From Lomentospora prolificans (lineage: Eukaryota; Ascomycota; Sordariomycetes; Microascales; Microascaceae): a DNA stretch of 64,000 nucleotides. The notes below the pieces were generated by a model that worked only from the letters and a program-made list of their open reading frames with translations, made no database searches and was not told the DNA's origin. A program made the position numbers and the translations under genes. The number at the start of each line of letters is the position of its first letter. Within the stretch, counting starts at the first letter, position 1. Positions 46,541-57,450 of the stretch are shown piece by piece. The stretch is from positions 4,030,001 through 4,094,000 of the forward strand of contig JARFXM010000004.1 in assembly GCA_029532625.1 (NCBI GenBank), written 5' to 3'.

Positions 46541-48257
46541 ATGGATCCTTCGCAAATGATATTGCCTAAGGGCTTTGTGGTTAACTCACAGGACATCTAC
46601 AAGGAGGTTGCGAGCTACCCCACAGTTCCCCCAGAAAAAATAAAAGAGTATTGGAAGGGTGAGTTTGCAAAATACTCTACGCACCCTGGCGGCAAGGGTT
46701 CTTGCCCCGACTTGCCTAGACAGACACCGCCTTCACTACAGTTCTACTCGTCTAATAACTCCGCCTTGGACTTTTAGTGTATACTACGACCTTTCGTCGC
46801 CTGATTGACCCTACGGCCAACCGTCTGGAGCACTTCTGGTGGCATGTCTGGGGAAGTGACCGAAAATATTTGCCCGGGGCTGTCCTTGCCAAATTGTTCG
46901 AGGAAATCTCAACCGGGCCCACGATTGCGCCAATCCCCGGTCCCCCAAATAGATGGGAACCACCTGTGGTAATCATTCGCTACCTATTAATTTCTCTTAA
47001 TGTAATCTTAAACTAACGGTTCCTCTCAAGTTCGGGGACCGTCCGCCCCCATGGGAGTTAAAGCGCCAATCCGAGAACAAGGTCGTAGCTAGAAGCTCGA
47101 AAGTGAAGGATAGTTCCAGATCACAAGAAGATATAATAGCAACGACGACTCCTTCCAAGTCGATGGGACCAGATGATAACGAGGTTTCCGCTCCCGGGGC
47201 GAGCTCATCCGCATCCAAGCCTACCCCGGCGCCACCCCATCCGATCCTGAAGAAATCTAGGGGCGATTCTAAGTCGGGACCGAGACCGACAGCGCGGTTC
47301 ATCTTCCCTGATGACGACGATGGTAAGGATGATGGCGAAGCTTCCTCCGGAAGTGCCTCTACCGCCGGCACAGAAGTCAGAAAGTCGTCGCCAGCTAAGT
47401 CAGATAAGAAGAAGGCTTCAACCCCGAGTAAACGATTTCACGCATCAATTGCGTCAAAGAGACGACCGGCGCTGCCACGAAGAATCAGCTCGCAATCTTC
47501 GGCAACTTCGGAAAGCGCGGCGAAGGAAGATGGAGGGGGGTCTAGACACCAAGGAGGCCAGCGCATTACCCCCAGCGTCATTGAATACTCAGGTGGGCAG
47601 GGCTCAGCTAGTAGCACAGCATCTATTGCTTCGCAGCGTTCAGGTTTGAGCGCCAAGGCAGCGGGAAAGCGTCCAGCATTCAAACAGACACAAGAAAAAA
47701 GCGCTTCGCGTCACGAAGCCACACGACCTGCCCTGCCCTCGCCCACATCTGAAGATGCAACAAAACAAAAGTCTATGGAATCCGCTCCAAAAGGGCCTAT
47801 GGCCAACAGTAGTGCTGCCTCCGATCTCGTTAAGCTCGGCCGAACCAAGAGCACAGAATTTGCCCAGAAAGCCCCCAAAAGCCGGCCTCCTATACCTAGG
47901 TCACAATCTCATATCGAGCCACAGGGATTGGGTATGAGTACGGGAAGGACACTTCGGCACGCCCTGGCCGCGGAGCCCACGGCATCGACCACTCCTGTTG
48001 CAGCACTGGGCACAATCATTGATTTTGATAGGAACGAAATCCCTCGGCCAGATGCGTCTACGGAACCTAGCACGGAATCGGAAGGCCATCGCCTAACACG
48101 GGGCCCATCGACAACATCCCTCCTTGATACCAGGTTTATGCCAACCCCGCCTAGTGCAGCCCCTGAAGTACCCCTGGGAAGAACGAAGAGTCAGCTCACG
48201 CTTCTCCTCGAGAGGGAAAAGGACAGACTCGGAGACAAGGCTCGATCAAAGCATTAA
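46541..48257 (+). CDS. PF08550 (areA GATA-like domain) protein
   Basis: Exons 46541-46658, 46778-46968 and 47031-48257 give 511 residues. Residues about 30-95 match the short fungal domain first called DUF1752 and later 'nitrogen regulatory protein areA, GATA-like'. The key parts are KEYWKVYTTTFRRLIDPTANRLEH, FWWHVWGS and the end GPTIAPIPGPPNRWEPP. No GATA zinc finger follows, so this is not AreA itself. The remainder is disordered, Ser/Pro/Lys-rich and contains PHPILKKSRG and LLEREKDR; the latter is a short C-terminal helix. Both introns have consensus branch points (TCTAATAACT, ACTAAC). Proteins with this domain include yeast regulators of glucose- and stress-controlled phosphatase (Reg1-like) and others of unknown role, so the function here is open. 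The leader upstream is about 1 kb of C/T-rich DNA. Confidence 0.82.
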
Positions 48258-50604
48258 TGGCGTGTAATATTTAATTATTGGTAATAGGCGGGCAGATACC
48301 TACCCGGCTGTAATCTAAGCTTTTACGCACACTTCGACACTTTTGCATCCCCTTGGCGCGAGTCTACCTTCGGGTTGGGGGACGTTATTTTCATGTAAAT
48401 CCGTTGCTTTTTCGATCTTTACCTTCCTCAAAAAAATATCACACATTCGGAGCGCATACAGCGGCGGTTTGTCTGTTTGTTCTGTTTTGAGGAGCGTGCG
48501 GTTGGGAGAAACTTCAATCATGGAGGCGGGCCTCTCACAGGCAGCCTGTGGCAGCTTAACAGCTGCCATGTTGACTAGGTTTAAGCGAGGGTCTCGGTCT
48601 ACGGCTTGCTGCTTTTCCATGTCCAGCGGGTTTTTCTCTCTTTCTGCGACTATCCTACGACATTCGTCGTAATTGTTATTCTGGTGCATACCCATAGGAG
48701 TTTAGTCATGGTCAGGGTTCGCGGCGTTTTAAAAGAAAACACCGATTGCTTCATCTCCGCAATCACAATTTGAAATATTTGGCGCAATCTCACCGTGATT
48801 ATACCTGCGATTACTGGTCTTTACAGCTGCTACAGGCGTTCTAAGTAGTTAAAATATCGTGTGGCGCCCATAATATCGCACCTTCGGATTGCTTGAAGGA
48901 GAATAATGACAAGTTGGGGACGAAGCGGGAAAAGGCTGACTTGGATGCTGGATGTGCTCTTCTGAGGTGGCTCTAGCCTGATGGTGTACTCGTGGCGTAG
49001 CTTCGCTCGCCAAGCAGGCACGGGTGGGCAGGATCGAGCGCATGTCAACATCGAAATTAATATCCGGCGACGCTAAGTCGAGGAACCTGTGGCCGTCCAA
49101 GATACTCGGTGATGGAGTGCTGGAGCGACGGTGAAGAATACGTCTTGAGTGCGTTTTTGGCTGAGGAGGGCAACCCCTGTGCCATGCCCTCAGCCAGAGT
49201 GCGTATCACGCATTCGTGGGGTTGTGATGAAAGGCTGGGAAACATCCATGATCTAGAGAAGTTATGATACGCAATCCTTCTTTGAAATTTGACAGGAACA
49301 AGGGGAGGGTGAGAAGAGGTGGCGCTTTTGTCCGAGATTGCCATCCCGCCCACGGGAGGACCCATGGTTGCCCCCACGCTCAGCTTGTAGGCGCTGAGCT
49401 TGCTTTTCCAAGGGTCGGGTGATGTCAATTGATGATGCGAACGGAAAGGAAAAGGATATGCTTCCCAGTGGGTTGTGCTTTGTATTATGTCATTCCAAAA
49501 TCCGGTGGAGCACAGAGTTGCTTGGAAAGGCAAGAGGTTATGGAGAGCTCCTGCGGAGGCTTTAGTCTGGGGTGAGGAAGGCCAGCAGCTCCTGATCCCT
49601 GCGTTCGCCGCTTAGGGTTAGGGGTGAGAGCCCCAGGTCTCGGGGGTGCCGGATGTCGAGCACGAAGAGGGAGGCTTCCCCTCGCCGTCAGGCGTACTCT
49701 TGGGCATCAACCGGTAATTACGAAGTCGCACAGAGCCCGCCACTACGACGAATGTCTCGAGGGGGGAAGCTCAATCCAGCTCACCGAAGCTGGTGTGGAA
49801 CCTTTGTTTTCCCCACGGCGATTCCTGAATCCTTTTCTCGCTTTCGGAGCAACTTGCTGGCCGGCTGCCCCTGAGGCGGGGAGAGTGCCAAGTCGTTGAA
49901 AAGGCACCAGTGGATGACAAGCTCCAACAATCCTCTGGAGCTCGAGCTTTTTTCCCTTTCCCCTTGCAGCAGGGCAGCAGGCTGCCATTCGCCAATCCGA
50001 CCTCCTCGAATTAAGTTCCCACCCTTGTCACTGCCAACAGTCGCCCAAAGGTTGGAGGTGGTAGATTCTAGGGGGTGTGACGCTCTAAATTTGGCTGTTG
50101 TTGCACGCGTGGATAGGGAGGCATAGCACCGCTACATTGGGTCCATTGAATGATTGATGTTTGTGGGCGGAAGAAGCAAGTGAGGGCTTGGCTGGCGTCA
50201 TGTGGCATCGGATTCCACAGCTTTCTTCTCCTTCCTTGTTTTAAGAGCTTTGGGCAGGTTGGCGGGGCGGGCAGAGGGGAGAAATGGCTATGACGTCAAG
50301 GTGGAGGGGGAGCGTTTACCGCTCGGTTGTAGCCTACACCAAGACAGCAACAGCTTGGGCTTTGGGTCTTCCGAACAGTACTCGGCCTAATATTGGTTCT
50401 AACGATCATAACTGACAGCATTGGGTGTCGAAATGAGATGCTAGACCGTATACCTCTTGTGGAGACAAGCATTGACAGAGCAGACGAGGGAAAGATACTC
50501 CCACCCGCGCGAGAAGGAAATATACACTTTCAGATATATGGAATGGACAACTTAAACCTCCAAGGAGATTCACCTGAATTTTTTTGATTCTAAACAACAG
50601 CTAT
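48258..50604. other. convergent intergenic region, no firm gene
   Basis: This lies between the 3' ends of the PF08550 gene (+) and the isovaleryl-CoA dehydrogenase gene (-), but at 2.3 kb it is long for two 3' untranslated regions. A minus-strand frame at 48315-48695 (126 codons) is the best candidate but has no recognisable family. A telomere-like TTAGGGTTAGGGG is at 49612-49624. Confidence 0.4.
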
Positions 50605-51984
50605 TTACGTAGAAAAATGCGCGTACTCCTTGTTAAATGCCCTCCCAATTACCATCCGCCGAATCTCGGAGGTGCCGGCACCAATCTCGTACAGCTTAGC
50701 ACTGAAGTGGTGAGAGAATAGTTAGCATCTGGTTTGAGACGAGGAAAGGAAGGCCCTGTGGCAGGGAAGGCTGGAATTAGGCAACACGTACTCTCGTAAA
50801 ATCCTCGAGGCCGGCATCTCCTCGGTATAGCCCATGCCGCCAAGGACTTGCACACAATCTAGTGCGCACTCGGTTGCCCTCTCGGCAGCGTATAATATGG
50901 CACCGGCGCAATCTTGGGTCTTGATAATGCCTTCTTCGTCAACTGCCCTGGCTGTGGCATAAGTGTACGCCCTCGAGGCCTGCATCTTGGTGTACATGTC
51001 GGCCAATTTGCCCTGAATAAACTGGTTGTGGGCAATAGGCGTGCCGAACTGCTTGCGCTGATGCGCGAAGGGAAGAGCCACGTCTAAGCTGGCCTGCATC
51101 AAACCGAGAGGCCCCGCGCTAAGGACCAACCTCTCGAGATCAAGGCCTTCCATAAGGACGCGGACTCCTCCGTTGACCTTGCCGAGTACGTTCTCCTTTG
51201 GCACGAAGACATTGTCAAAGTTGAGCTCCCCGGTGTTGCTACCTCTCATGCCCATCTTGTCAAGCTTTCGCGCGCAGCTGAATCCCTTGTAATCTGTCTG
51301 TACAATGAATGCCGTAATACCCTTTGAGCCCTTGTCCGGCTCGGTCTTTGCGTAGACGACAATGACATCGGCATCGGGTCCGTTTGTAATCCACATCTTC
51401 GAGCCATTGATGAGATAGCCACCCTCAACCTCCTTGGCGGTCGTGCGCATGCTCACGACATCGCTTCCGGCGCCAGACTCGGACATGGCAAGGGCGCCGA
51501 CACTAGTGCCTGCAATTAGATCGGGGAGATATTTCGCCTTTTGCTCCGGCGAACCGTTGAGCTGCAGCTGATTGACGCAGAGTTGCGAATGGGCGGCGTA
51601 GCTGAGCGCGATGGATCCCGATGCGCGCGAAAGCTCCTCCATTACGACACAGTGCGCCTGATAGCCCAGCCCCAGACCGCCTACGTCTTCGTCGGCCGTG
51701 ATGCCGAGGAGACCGGCATCGCCCAGCTTCTTCCACATATCTGAGGGAAACGCATTGCTCTTGTCTGTATGTGCGGCGACCTCCTCGGGGATCTCACGCC
51801 TTGTGAAATCTTGGACTCTGTCGCGGAGCTCGGCAAGTTCTTCGGCCGATGGGGCTTCGAAGTGCTTGGGGTGTTTGGAGGAATGGAGGCGGGTTTGAGA
51901 GATAGGGCCGTAGGTGGCGCGGAGGGCGGATTGCACGACAGCAGGTCGCCTTGCCAACGACCGAAGAGTTACCGCAGAAGCCAT
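50605..51984 (-). CDS. ivdA: isovaleryl-CoA dehydrogenase, mitochondrial
   Basis: Catalyses FAD-dependent oxidation of isovaleryl-CoA to 3-methylcrotonyl-CoA in leucine breakdown. Minus-strand exons 50792-51984 and 50605-50701 give 429 residues; the 90-nt intron has a GTACGT donor and CAG acceptor. The N terminus (SLARRPAVVQSALRATYG) is a mitochondrial presequence. Acyl-CoA dehydrogenase signatures are present: ALAMSESGAGSDV, the WITNGPDAD block and QVLGGMGYTEE. Glu284 in GLDLERLV lies where the catalytic base of isovaleryl-CoA dehydrogenase sits; other acyl-CoA dehydrogenases place it elsewhere, which supports this specificity. The C-terminal exon carries YEIGAGTSEIRRMVIGR. The gene is head-to-head with the beta subunit of methylcrotonoyl-CoA carboxylase, the next enzyme in the pathway, with 414 bp between start codons, so co-regulation is likely. 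Confidence 0.96.
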
Positions 51985-52398
51985 TGGAGGGGACTGGTGA
52001 GGTTGATTGTATTAACTGAAATTGTCAGGATTAAGGAAGAAATAAGTCGAGAGCTGGAATTAGGTTCAATTGCAACAACCGACGAGGGGCTTGAAGTTCA
52101 AGAGAAGCGCTCCTTAACTCCGAGGATTAATCGTGTCGGTCTTGTTGTCGCTCATGTGCGGATCAGATCGGCTTAGTGCGGCATGCAGCGGCACACCGTC
52201 CTAAGCCGAGCGTACATGGACGTCAGTGCCAGAACGGCAAGTAGCTATTACACTAATACCCCAGATCTACATCACGACCTCCCCAACTCCACCTCCACAG
52301 AGCCGAATTTAACCTCTTCAATTTCTCTCCCTTTCACACCTGATTGCGTCGAAACTGTCTTGTCAATTACTTTTCACTTGCCATCAGTGACCTCCGGG
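51985..52398. promoter_or_regulatory. bidirectional promoter of the leucine-catabolism pair
   Basis: The 414 bp between the start codons of the isovaleryl-CoA dehydrogenase gene (-) and the carboxylase beta-subunit gene (+). Both enzymes act in sequence, so shared control by leucine or carbon status is plausible. The phased CGG array at 52159-52198 lies near the middle. The frame of the carboxylase gene happens to stay open for 72 codons upstream to 52183; I treat that as leader. Confidence 0.75.
52159..52198. promoter_or_regulatory. phased CGG array, putative Zn2Cys6 factor sites
   Basis: CGG triplets begin at 52159, 52169, 52179 and 52189, exactly 10 bp apart and all in the same orientation. 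A CCG at 52196-52198 makes the last one CGG-N4-CCG. Fungal Zn2Cys6 activators bind CGG half-sites, so this is a candidate operator for the two flanking genes. The binding protein is unknown. Confidence 0.5.
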
Positions 52399-54155
52399 AT
52401 GTCTTTGTCGCGATCGCCCAGGGAGCTGTTGCTCCTTCGGCGCCAATTGACGAGCCTCGGCCGCCCGACTCGGCTATCCCGCGGCATAGCGACCTTCACC
52501 CCGCCTGGCCAAGCGGGCGCGATATCCTTGATACAGAGCAACGTTGACACGTCCTCCGAGGAATATAAGGAGAATGAGAGGCAAATGAATGAGGTAGTAA
52601 CTCGAATGCGGGAGCTCACTAAAAAAGCCCAGCTGGGTGGCTCGGCAAAGGCGAGGGAGAAGCACCTTGCGCGGAAGAAGATGCTGCCCCGCGACCGTGT
52701 CGCCGCGTTGATAGACCCTGGAACGACGTTTATGGAGCTTTCGCCGCTCGCGGGACACGGATTGTATCCAGAGGCGGAGGTGCCCGCGGGCGGTATCGTT
52801 ACTGGAATCGGCGTAGTCGAAGGTGTGCACTGTGTCATTGTCGCGAACGACAGCACGGTCAAGGGCGGCACATACTATCCCATCACCGTGAAGAAGCATT
52901 TGCGCGCCCAGGCGATTGCGCAAGAAAACAACCTCCCGTAAGCTCCCGTTAATGAATTGTAGTTAGACTGTAGCATTTGCAATTGCTAACAAAATGCAGA
53001 TGCATATACATGGTGGATAGTGGCGGTGCCAACCTTCCCCACCAAGCCGACGTCTTTCCAGATAAGGAGCACTTTGGGCGAATCTTCTATAACCAAGCGA
53101 GGATGAGTTCCAAGGGTATACCTCAGATATCCGTTGTTATGGGACCCTGTACGGCCGGCGGCGCCTACGTGCCCGCCATGAGCGATGAGAGTATCATTGT
53201 TCAGAACCAGGGCCATATCTTCCTTGCTGGACCGCCGCTGGTAAAGGCTGCTACTGGAGAGATTGTCAGCCCCGAAGACCTTGGAGGAGGCCAGATGCAC
53301 TCATCGGTTTCCGGCGTTACTGATTACCTTGCTGTCGATGACGCTCATGCCATTACGCTTGCTCGTCGTTGCGTGAGCAACCTGAACTGGCCTAAGAAAG
53401 CTACCGCCTCGGTGCCGGCTTTCGAGGAGCCTCTATATCCGAGCTCTGAGCTCCTAGGAATCGCTACAACAAACCTACGGAAACCATTACCAATCCGCGA
53501 AGTAATTGCCCGCATTGTCGATGGCTCAAAATTCTCCGAGTTTAAGCGGGATTTTGGAACGACCCTTGTGACAGGGTTTGCCAGCATTTACGGTCACAAA
53601 GTCGGTATTGTCGCTAATGACGGGATCCTTTTCGCTACTTCCTCTATGAAGGGTGCTCACTTCATCGAGTTGTGCGCCCAACGCGGTATTCCTCTCGTCT
53701 TTCTTCAGAATATTTCTGGCTTCATGGTTGGAGCGCAAGCCGAACGAGAAGGCATTGCCAAGCACGGTGCGAAACTCGTTACCGCCGTCGCGTGTGCCGA
53801 CGTACCAAAGTTCACCGTCGTCGTGGGTGGCTCGTATGGCGCAGGCAACTACGGTATGTGCGGGCGCGCCTACAGTCCGAGGTTCCTCTGGATGTGGCCC
53901 AATGCCAAGATCAGTGTCATGGGAGGCGAGCAGCTCTCTAGTGTCATGGAGACTGTCGGAAAAGCGGATCCAGAGCTGAGGGACAGGATAGATCAGGAGA
54001 GCGACTCTGTGTACTCCACGGCTAGGTTATGGGATGATGGCATCATTCCACCTGAGCACACAAGGAAGTATCTCGGTTTAGGTCTCATGGCTTCTTTGGG
54101 AGGCAAGAACGAGGTCAAGCCTGGGGATACCAAATTCGGAGTATTCAGGATGTAA
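52399..54155 (+). CDS. mccB: methylcrotonoyl-CoA carboxylase beta subunit, mitochondrial
   Basis: The non-biotin carboxyltransferase subunit, which moves CO2 from biotin to 3-methylcrotonyl-CoA in leucine degradation. Exons 52399-52937 and 53000-54155 give 564 residues; the 62-nt intron (GTAAGC donor, TGCTAACA branch) splits a Pro codon. The N terminus (SRSPRELLLLRRQLTSLGRP) is a mitochondrial presequence. Acyl-CoA carboxyltransferase features are clear: AREKHLARKKMLPRDRV, TVKGGTYYPITVKKHLRAQ, MGPCTAGGAYVPAMSDE, and NISGFMVG with GGSYGAGNYGMCGR in the second half. PFLWMWPNA-type sequence (PRFLWMWPNAKISVMGG) is typical of the MCC branch and distinguishes it from propionyl-CoA carboxylase. I chose the ATG at 52399 because the presequence starts there; the frame is open upstream. 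The biotin-carrying alpha subunit is not in this window. Confidence 0.96.
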
Positions 54156-54347
54156 CTCAATGGAGAGGACATGTTTCCTGTTTTTTTCTTTTTTCTTTTT
54201 TGGCATAATCAATGGGAGTTTAGGTGGCATATCAATGCGGTTCATTTACTTCCAGGAGAATCTGCCATGTGTTCTAAAGCTACAGGATTCAGGGGACTCG
54301 AATACGCTTTTCACAGCTAGATATGCTTCGAGTCGTGTAAATCTTGC

Positions 54348-55021
54348 TCACCAGTGTTTCTCGGAAATATCAACCGCGTTGACGTCGACGCCATCCTTAA
54401 ACCACCTCTCATCATTCGAAATCTGCACATCGTTGCCGCTCATCTGCCTTTTTCTCATCAATCCATTCTCAGCAAACGTCCAGTCCTCAAGCCCATACGT
54501 CCGCCACCACTGACCGGCATCATCATGCCACTCGTACCAAAACTGGACTGCAATCTAAAAAGGGACAGAAAGATAATGTAAGCAGCTTGTCGACTTCACA
54601 GAACGGTTCGAAAACAGCGAGGTGCTACGGGTGGCTGGCCTTGCCTTATTATCGGTAAAGGAAAATAACTCCTTCCGAAGTCGGTAGCCGTGTTCCTTCT
54701 CCCACTTCCTAGCTAGGAAGCTTGCAATTTCGTCTCGGCCCTGGAGAAACTGGTCGCGGTTCCTCCAAATTGAGTTGGTCGTATAGGCGAGCTTGACTTT
54801 GTCTGGGGATCTAAAAGGACAAGGAGGGTGGCAAACAGTTATTAGCTTGGGCTCTTACTCGAATTCTCTGATACATCAAATCTGAGTGGGCGAGAGCATG
54901 GAAGAGCATGGCATAGCCCCTACTTAGTATTCCAGGCGTCCTGGGCCGACTTAACCTTCTTGCGGGCCGACTCCTCAGTGAACGGCGGAAAGGGGGGTCG
55001 GGGCTCCTCGTGGCCGGACAT
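54348..55021 (-). CDS. DUF1348 (NTF2-like fold) protein
   Basis: Minus-strand exons 54924-55021, 54645-54810 and 54348-54554 give 156 residues. The sequence follows the DUF1348 (PF07080) family almost end to end: RPPFPPFTEE, AWNTKSPDKV, LAYTTNSIWRNR, FLARKWEKE, AVQFWYEWHDD and GQWWRTYG. The family has an NTF2/SnoaL-like cone fold, is common in bacteria and fungi, and has no established activity. Intron 2 (54555-54644) begins AAG/GCAAGG, a GC-AG intron with the usual GC donor context. The next GT downstream would break frame and insert residues in the middle of a conserved segment. Intron 1 has a GTAGGG donor. The gene converges with mccB; only 192 bp separate the stop codons. Confidence 0.9.
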
Positions 55022-56229
55022 ATTGGACCGGAATGGACAATTGCAAGGGTCACTAACTAAATACTAATCGGCACTGCAAGATTCGGTTCAGGTGTAGGTC
55101 CCGACGCTAGAGTGTTGTGGACTAGGATTGCTCTTCACTGTCGGGCTTTGATCCGAACATCTACATTTATATTCACATTGGATTCAATCAACTGTTTGAT
55201 AAAGGGCGTGAGTACATCTGCTTACAAACTGAATGACAATGTGGTGTGACCATCAAGGCTTTTTTTCCTTTTCAACACTCAATTCCCTTTTAAATGCTGT
55301 GCATGATACAGGCTTGGTGACACATGAGAATAAGCCCGGGCCTTCCTACCTCAAAGCGCGTTATCAATCAACTCGTTTATATTCCGAGCCGATTCCAAAT
55401 ACTCCATCGGCCGAGATCAGGAGCGACGGAGATCGAAGCTCCAATGGCTCGGCATCTCGGAGGGTACCCGCCTCTCATGAGGCCATTTCCTCAACGAGTG
55501 GTGCTTACTGTCCCCAAGCTGGCCAGCATCAAAACCTCGACCACCAGACCCACGCCGGCTGCATCTGTACATTGCGTCAGAACCTGGTGGCGATGACGAC
55601 CCGCCGAACATCGGTAGCTTCCCAGGCCGATGTATGTTCTGACTAATTCAGCCCCCATCATGCCAGCATTGAGCGCTCCTTACGACTCGACTCTTCATGC
55701 AAGAAACCAGTGGGAAATTCACATCCGAAACCCAACCACCGTCGGTTCTCAAGCAACACCTTCCAATCGTCGTGAACATGCGAGCGTAGTCGCAAGCCCG
55801 CTCCGGGGTGCTCCACCGACCCAAGTCCGGCATCGGCTTCCCAACCTTGAAATCTCGAATCAAAAATACACCCCCACCAGAATGGCAGGACCCTGAAGGT
55901 TTGCGACTTGCGCGATCGAAGCTTCCCTCCGCTTCCCTCGCTAGCCCATCCAAGGTGCATTTCGTTGCCCCCTCAGGTCCGCTTATGGGGCTCCCCTCGT
56001 AGCTCCTACCGGGTCATCCTCATGAGGCGATTGGCGCCGTAGACTAGATAAATGAGAATAAAAACGGCTTTTCGAATTGCGCTCATTGCATCTTCCTTTC
56101 CACTTCTTCATCTACACCGTCTACGCCGTGACCAATCTGCCCAGACCCCCGATTTCCCACACCAAATACATCGACCTCCACTCGACTTTCTCTCTTCACC
56201 AGTAACCAACTGCATCTATCCCCGCAAAA
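55022..56229. promoter_or_regulatory. shared upstream region, DUF1348 and peroxiredoxin genes
   Basis: 1.2 kb between divergent starts. Several short frames on both strands overlap at 55230-56000, but none shows a family or splicing pattern. The last 150 bases before 56230 are C/T-rich, as expected for the highly expressed peroxiredoxin. Confidence 0.45.
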
Positions 56230-56951
56230 ATGCCCGAACTCAAGGCTGGCGACGCTTTCCCCCAAGGTGTTAGCTTCTCTTACATCCCCTATACCCCCGA
56301 AATCCAGGATGTGAAAGTTTGCGGTCTTCCCCAGAACTACGACGCCTCCAAGGGTAAGCTCCTTGTTCCCTCCGTGGACCATTCCATTTGGTTTTTGTGA
56401 CCGTGGCTACGCACCTGGAAGCCTTATCGGCTGCGTCAATAGTAAGCTAACTGGCAATGTAGAACTCGCCAACAAGAAGGCCGTCATCGTCGCCGTCCCC
56501 GGCGCCTTTACCCCCACTTGCTCTAGCGCCCATCTTCCTTCCTACATTGCCAACGTCGATAAGCTCAAGGCCAAGGGTGTCGACCAGGTCATCTTCCTTG
56601 CTCACAACGATGCCTTTGTCATGTCCGGCTGGGGCAAGGTCAACGGCATTACAGATGACTTTATTGTAAGTTTCTTCCCCCGCTTCCCGTAAGAGTCGGT
56701 GAACGGAAAGTGGAACAAAAGAGTGGAACGCGGCTGTATTTGTGAAAGAGGGGTTTGCTAACAATATAAAAAAAAAGATCTTTGTGAGCGACCCCAAGGT
56801 TGCCTTCTCCTCGCAGATTGGCTGGGCCGGTCCCGAGAGGGCTGACCGATATGCCATCCTCGTCGATCACGGCAAGGTCGTTTACGCTGCTAAGGAGGCC
56901 GGACCCGGTATTGCCCTCACTGGTGCCGAGGCCATCCTCGCCCAGCTCTAA
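56230..56951 (+). CDS. peroxiredoxin, PMP20/Asp f 3 type
   Basis: Thiol peroxidase of the Prx5 group that reduces H2O2 and alkyl hydroperoxides. Exons 56230-56353, 56463-56665 and 56778-56951 give 166 residues, the normal length. The peroxidatic Cys61 lies in PGAFTPTCSS, followed by HLPSYI; FLAHNDAFVMSGWGK and SQIGWAGPERADRYAILVDHG are also typical. Related proteins are known as yeast Ahp1, human PMP20-like proteins and the Aspergillus allergen Asp f 3. The C terminus ends Ala-Gln-Leu, a weak match to a PTS1 signal (related proteins end AKL or similar), so peroxisomal import is possible but unsure. Introns of 109 and 112 nt have GTAAGC and GTAAGT donors; the second has a GCTAAC branch and an A-rich stretch before the AAG acceptor. 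Confidence 0.93.
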
Positions 56952-57450
56952 GTGAAGAGAAGAACATGAAAAATACCAAGGCATGATGTGTTCATGGGAT
57001 GACGGGCAAAGAACAGCTTTAGGGATGGCCGTAAATGGCTTAATAGTCTAGACATAGACAACACATCCAGCTTTTTTTTTTCTTCGTTCTTTTTTCTTCA
57101 GAGAGACGCAATAGACCATATTTCCATATCATTGAGCGCTCCTTGTGGATGTCACATTTTCGTTACCCCGGCGTAGCCAAAACGGAGGAAGGAACATAGT
57201 ACGTTTTAATCCTTGGGGTCAAGGCAAAGGAATAGCATTGTGTTCATCTATCAATGCACTCCGAACCGCCCTCGGGTGTCCATGCAATACCGTATCAACC
57301 GTGAAGATTGTATGTTTTTTCGAGAGACCCTGCCTTAATAAAAAGAGACAACTGTAACTCCTCGGTAAACGTGCCATACCCTGCTATACTCCCATGCCTT
57401 TAACCCACACGACAAGCTTTTCCCCCTAAAAATAATTGACTCTTCTTATT
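56952..57450. other. convergent intergenic region
   Basis: 3' flanks of the peroxiredoxin (+) and eL24 (-) genes; T-rich at 57072-57098. No gene seen. Confidence 0.45.

Noticed and set aside
48315..48695. 126-codon minus-strand frame as a small gene
   Set aside because: The composition is protein-like and it sits 58 bp from the end of the PF08550 gene, but an equally open frame exists on the other strand and no family is recognised. It needs transcript evidence.
49057..49533. 158-codon minus-strand frame
   Set aside because: No domain, no splice partners, and low-complexity content; probably chance.
52183..52398. 72-codon N-terminal extension of the carboxylase beta subunit
   Set aside because: In frame and open, but the typical mitochondrial presequence starts at 52399 and the extension covers the putative CGG operator. 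It is treated as promoter or leader.
55233..55960. Possible small genes between the DUF1348 and peroxiredoxin genes
   Set aside because: Overlapping frames on both strands, none with family sequence or consistent introns.
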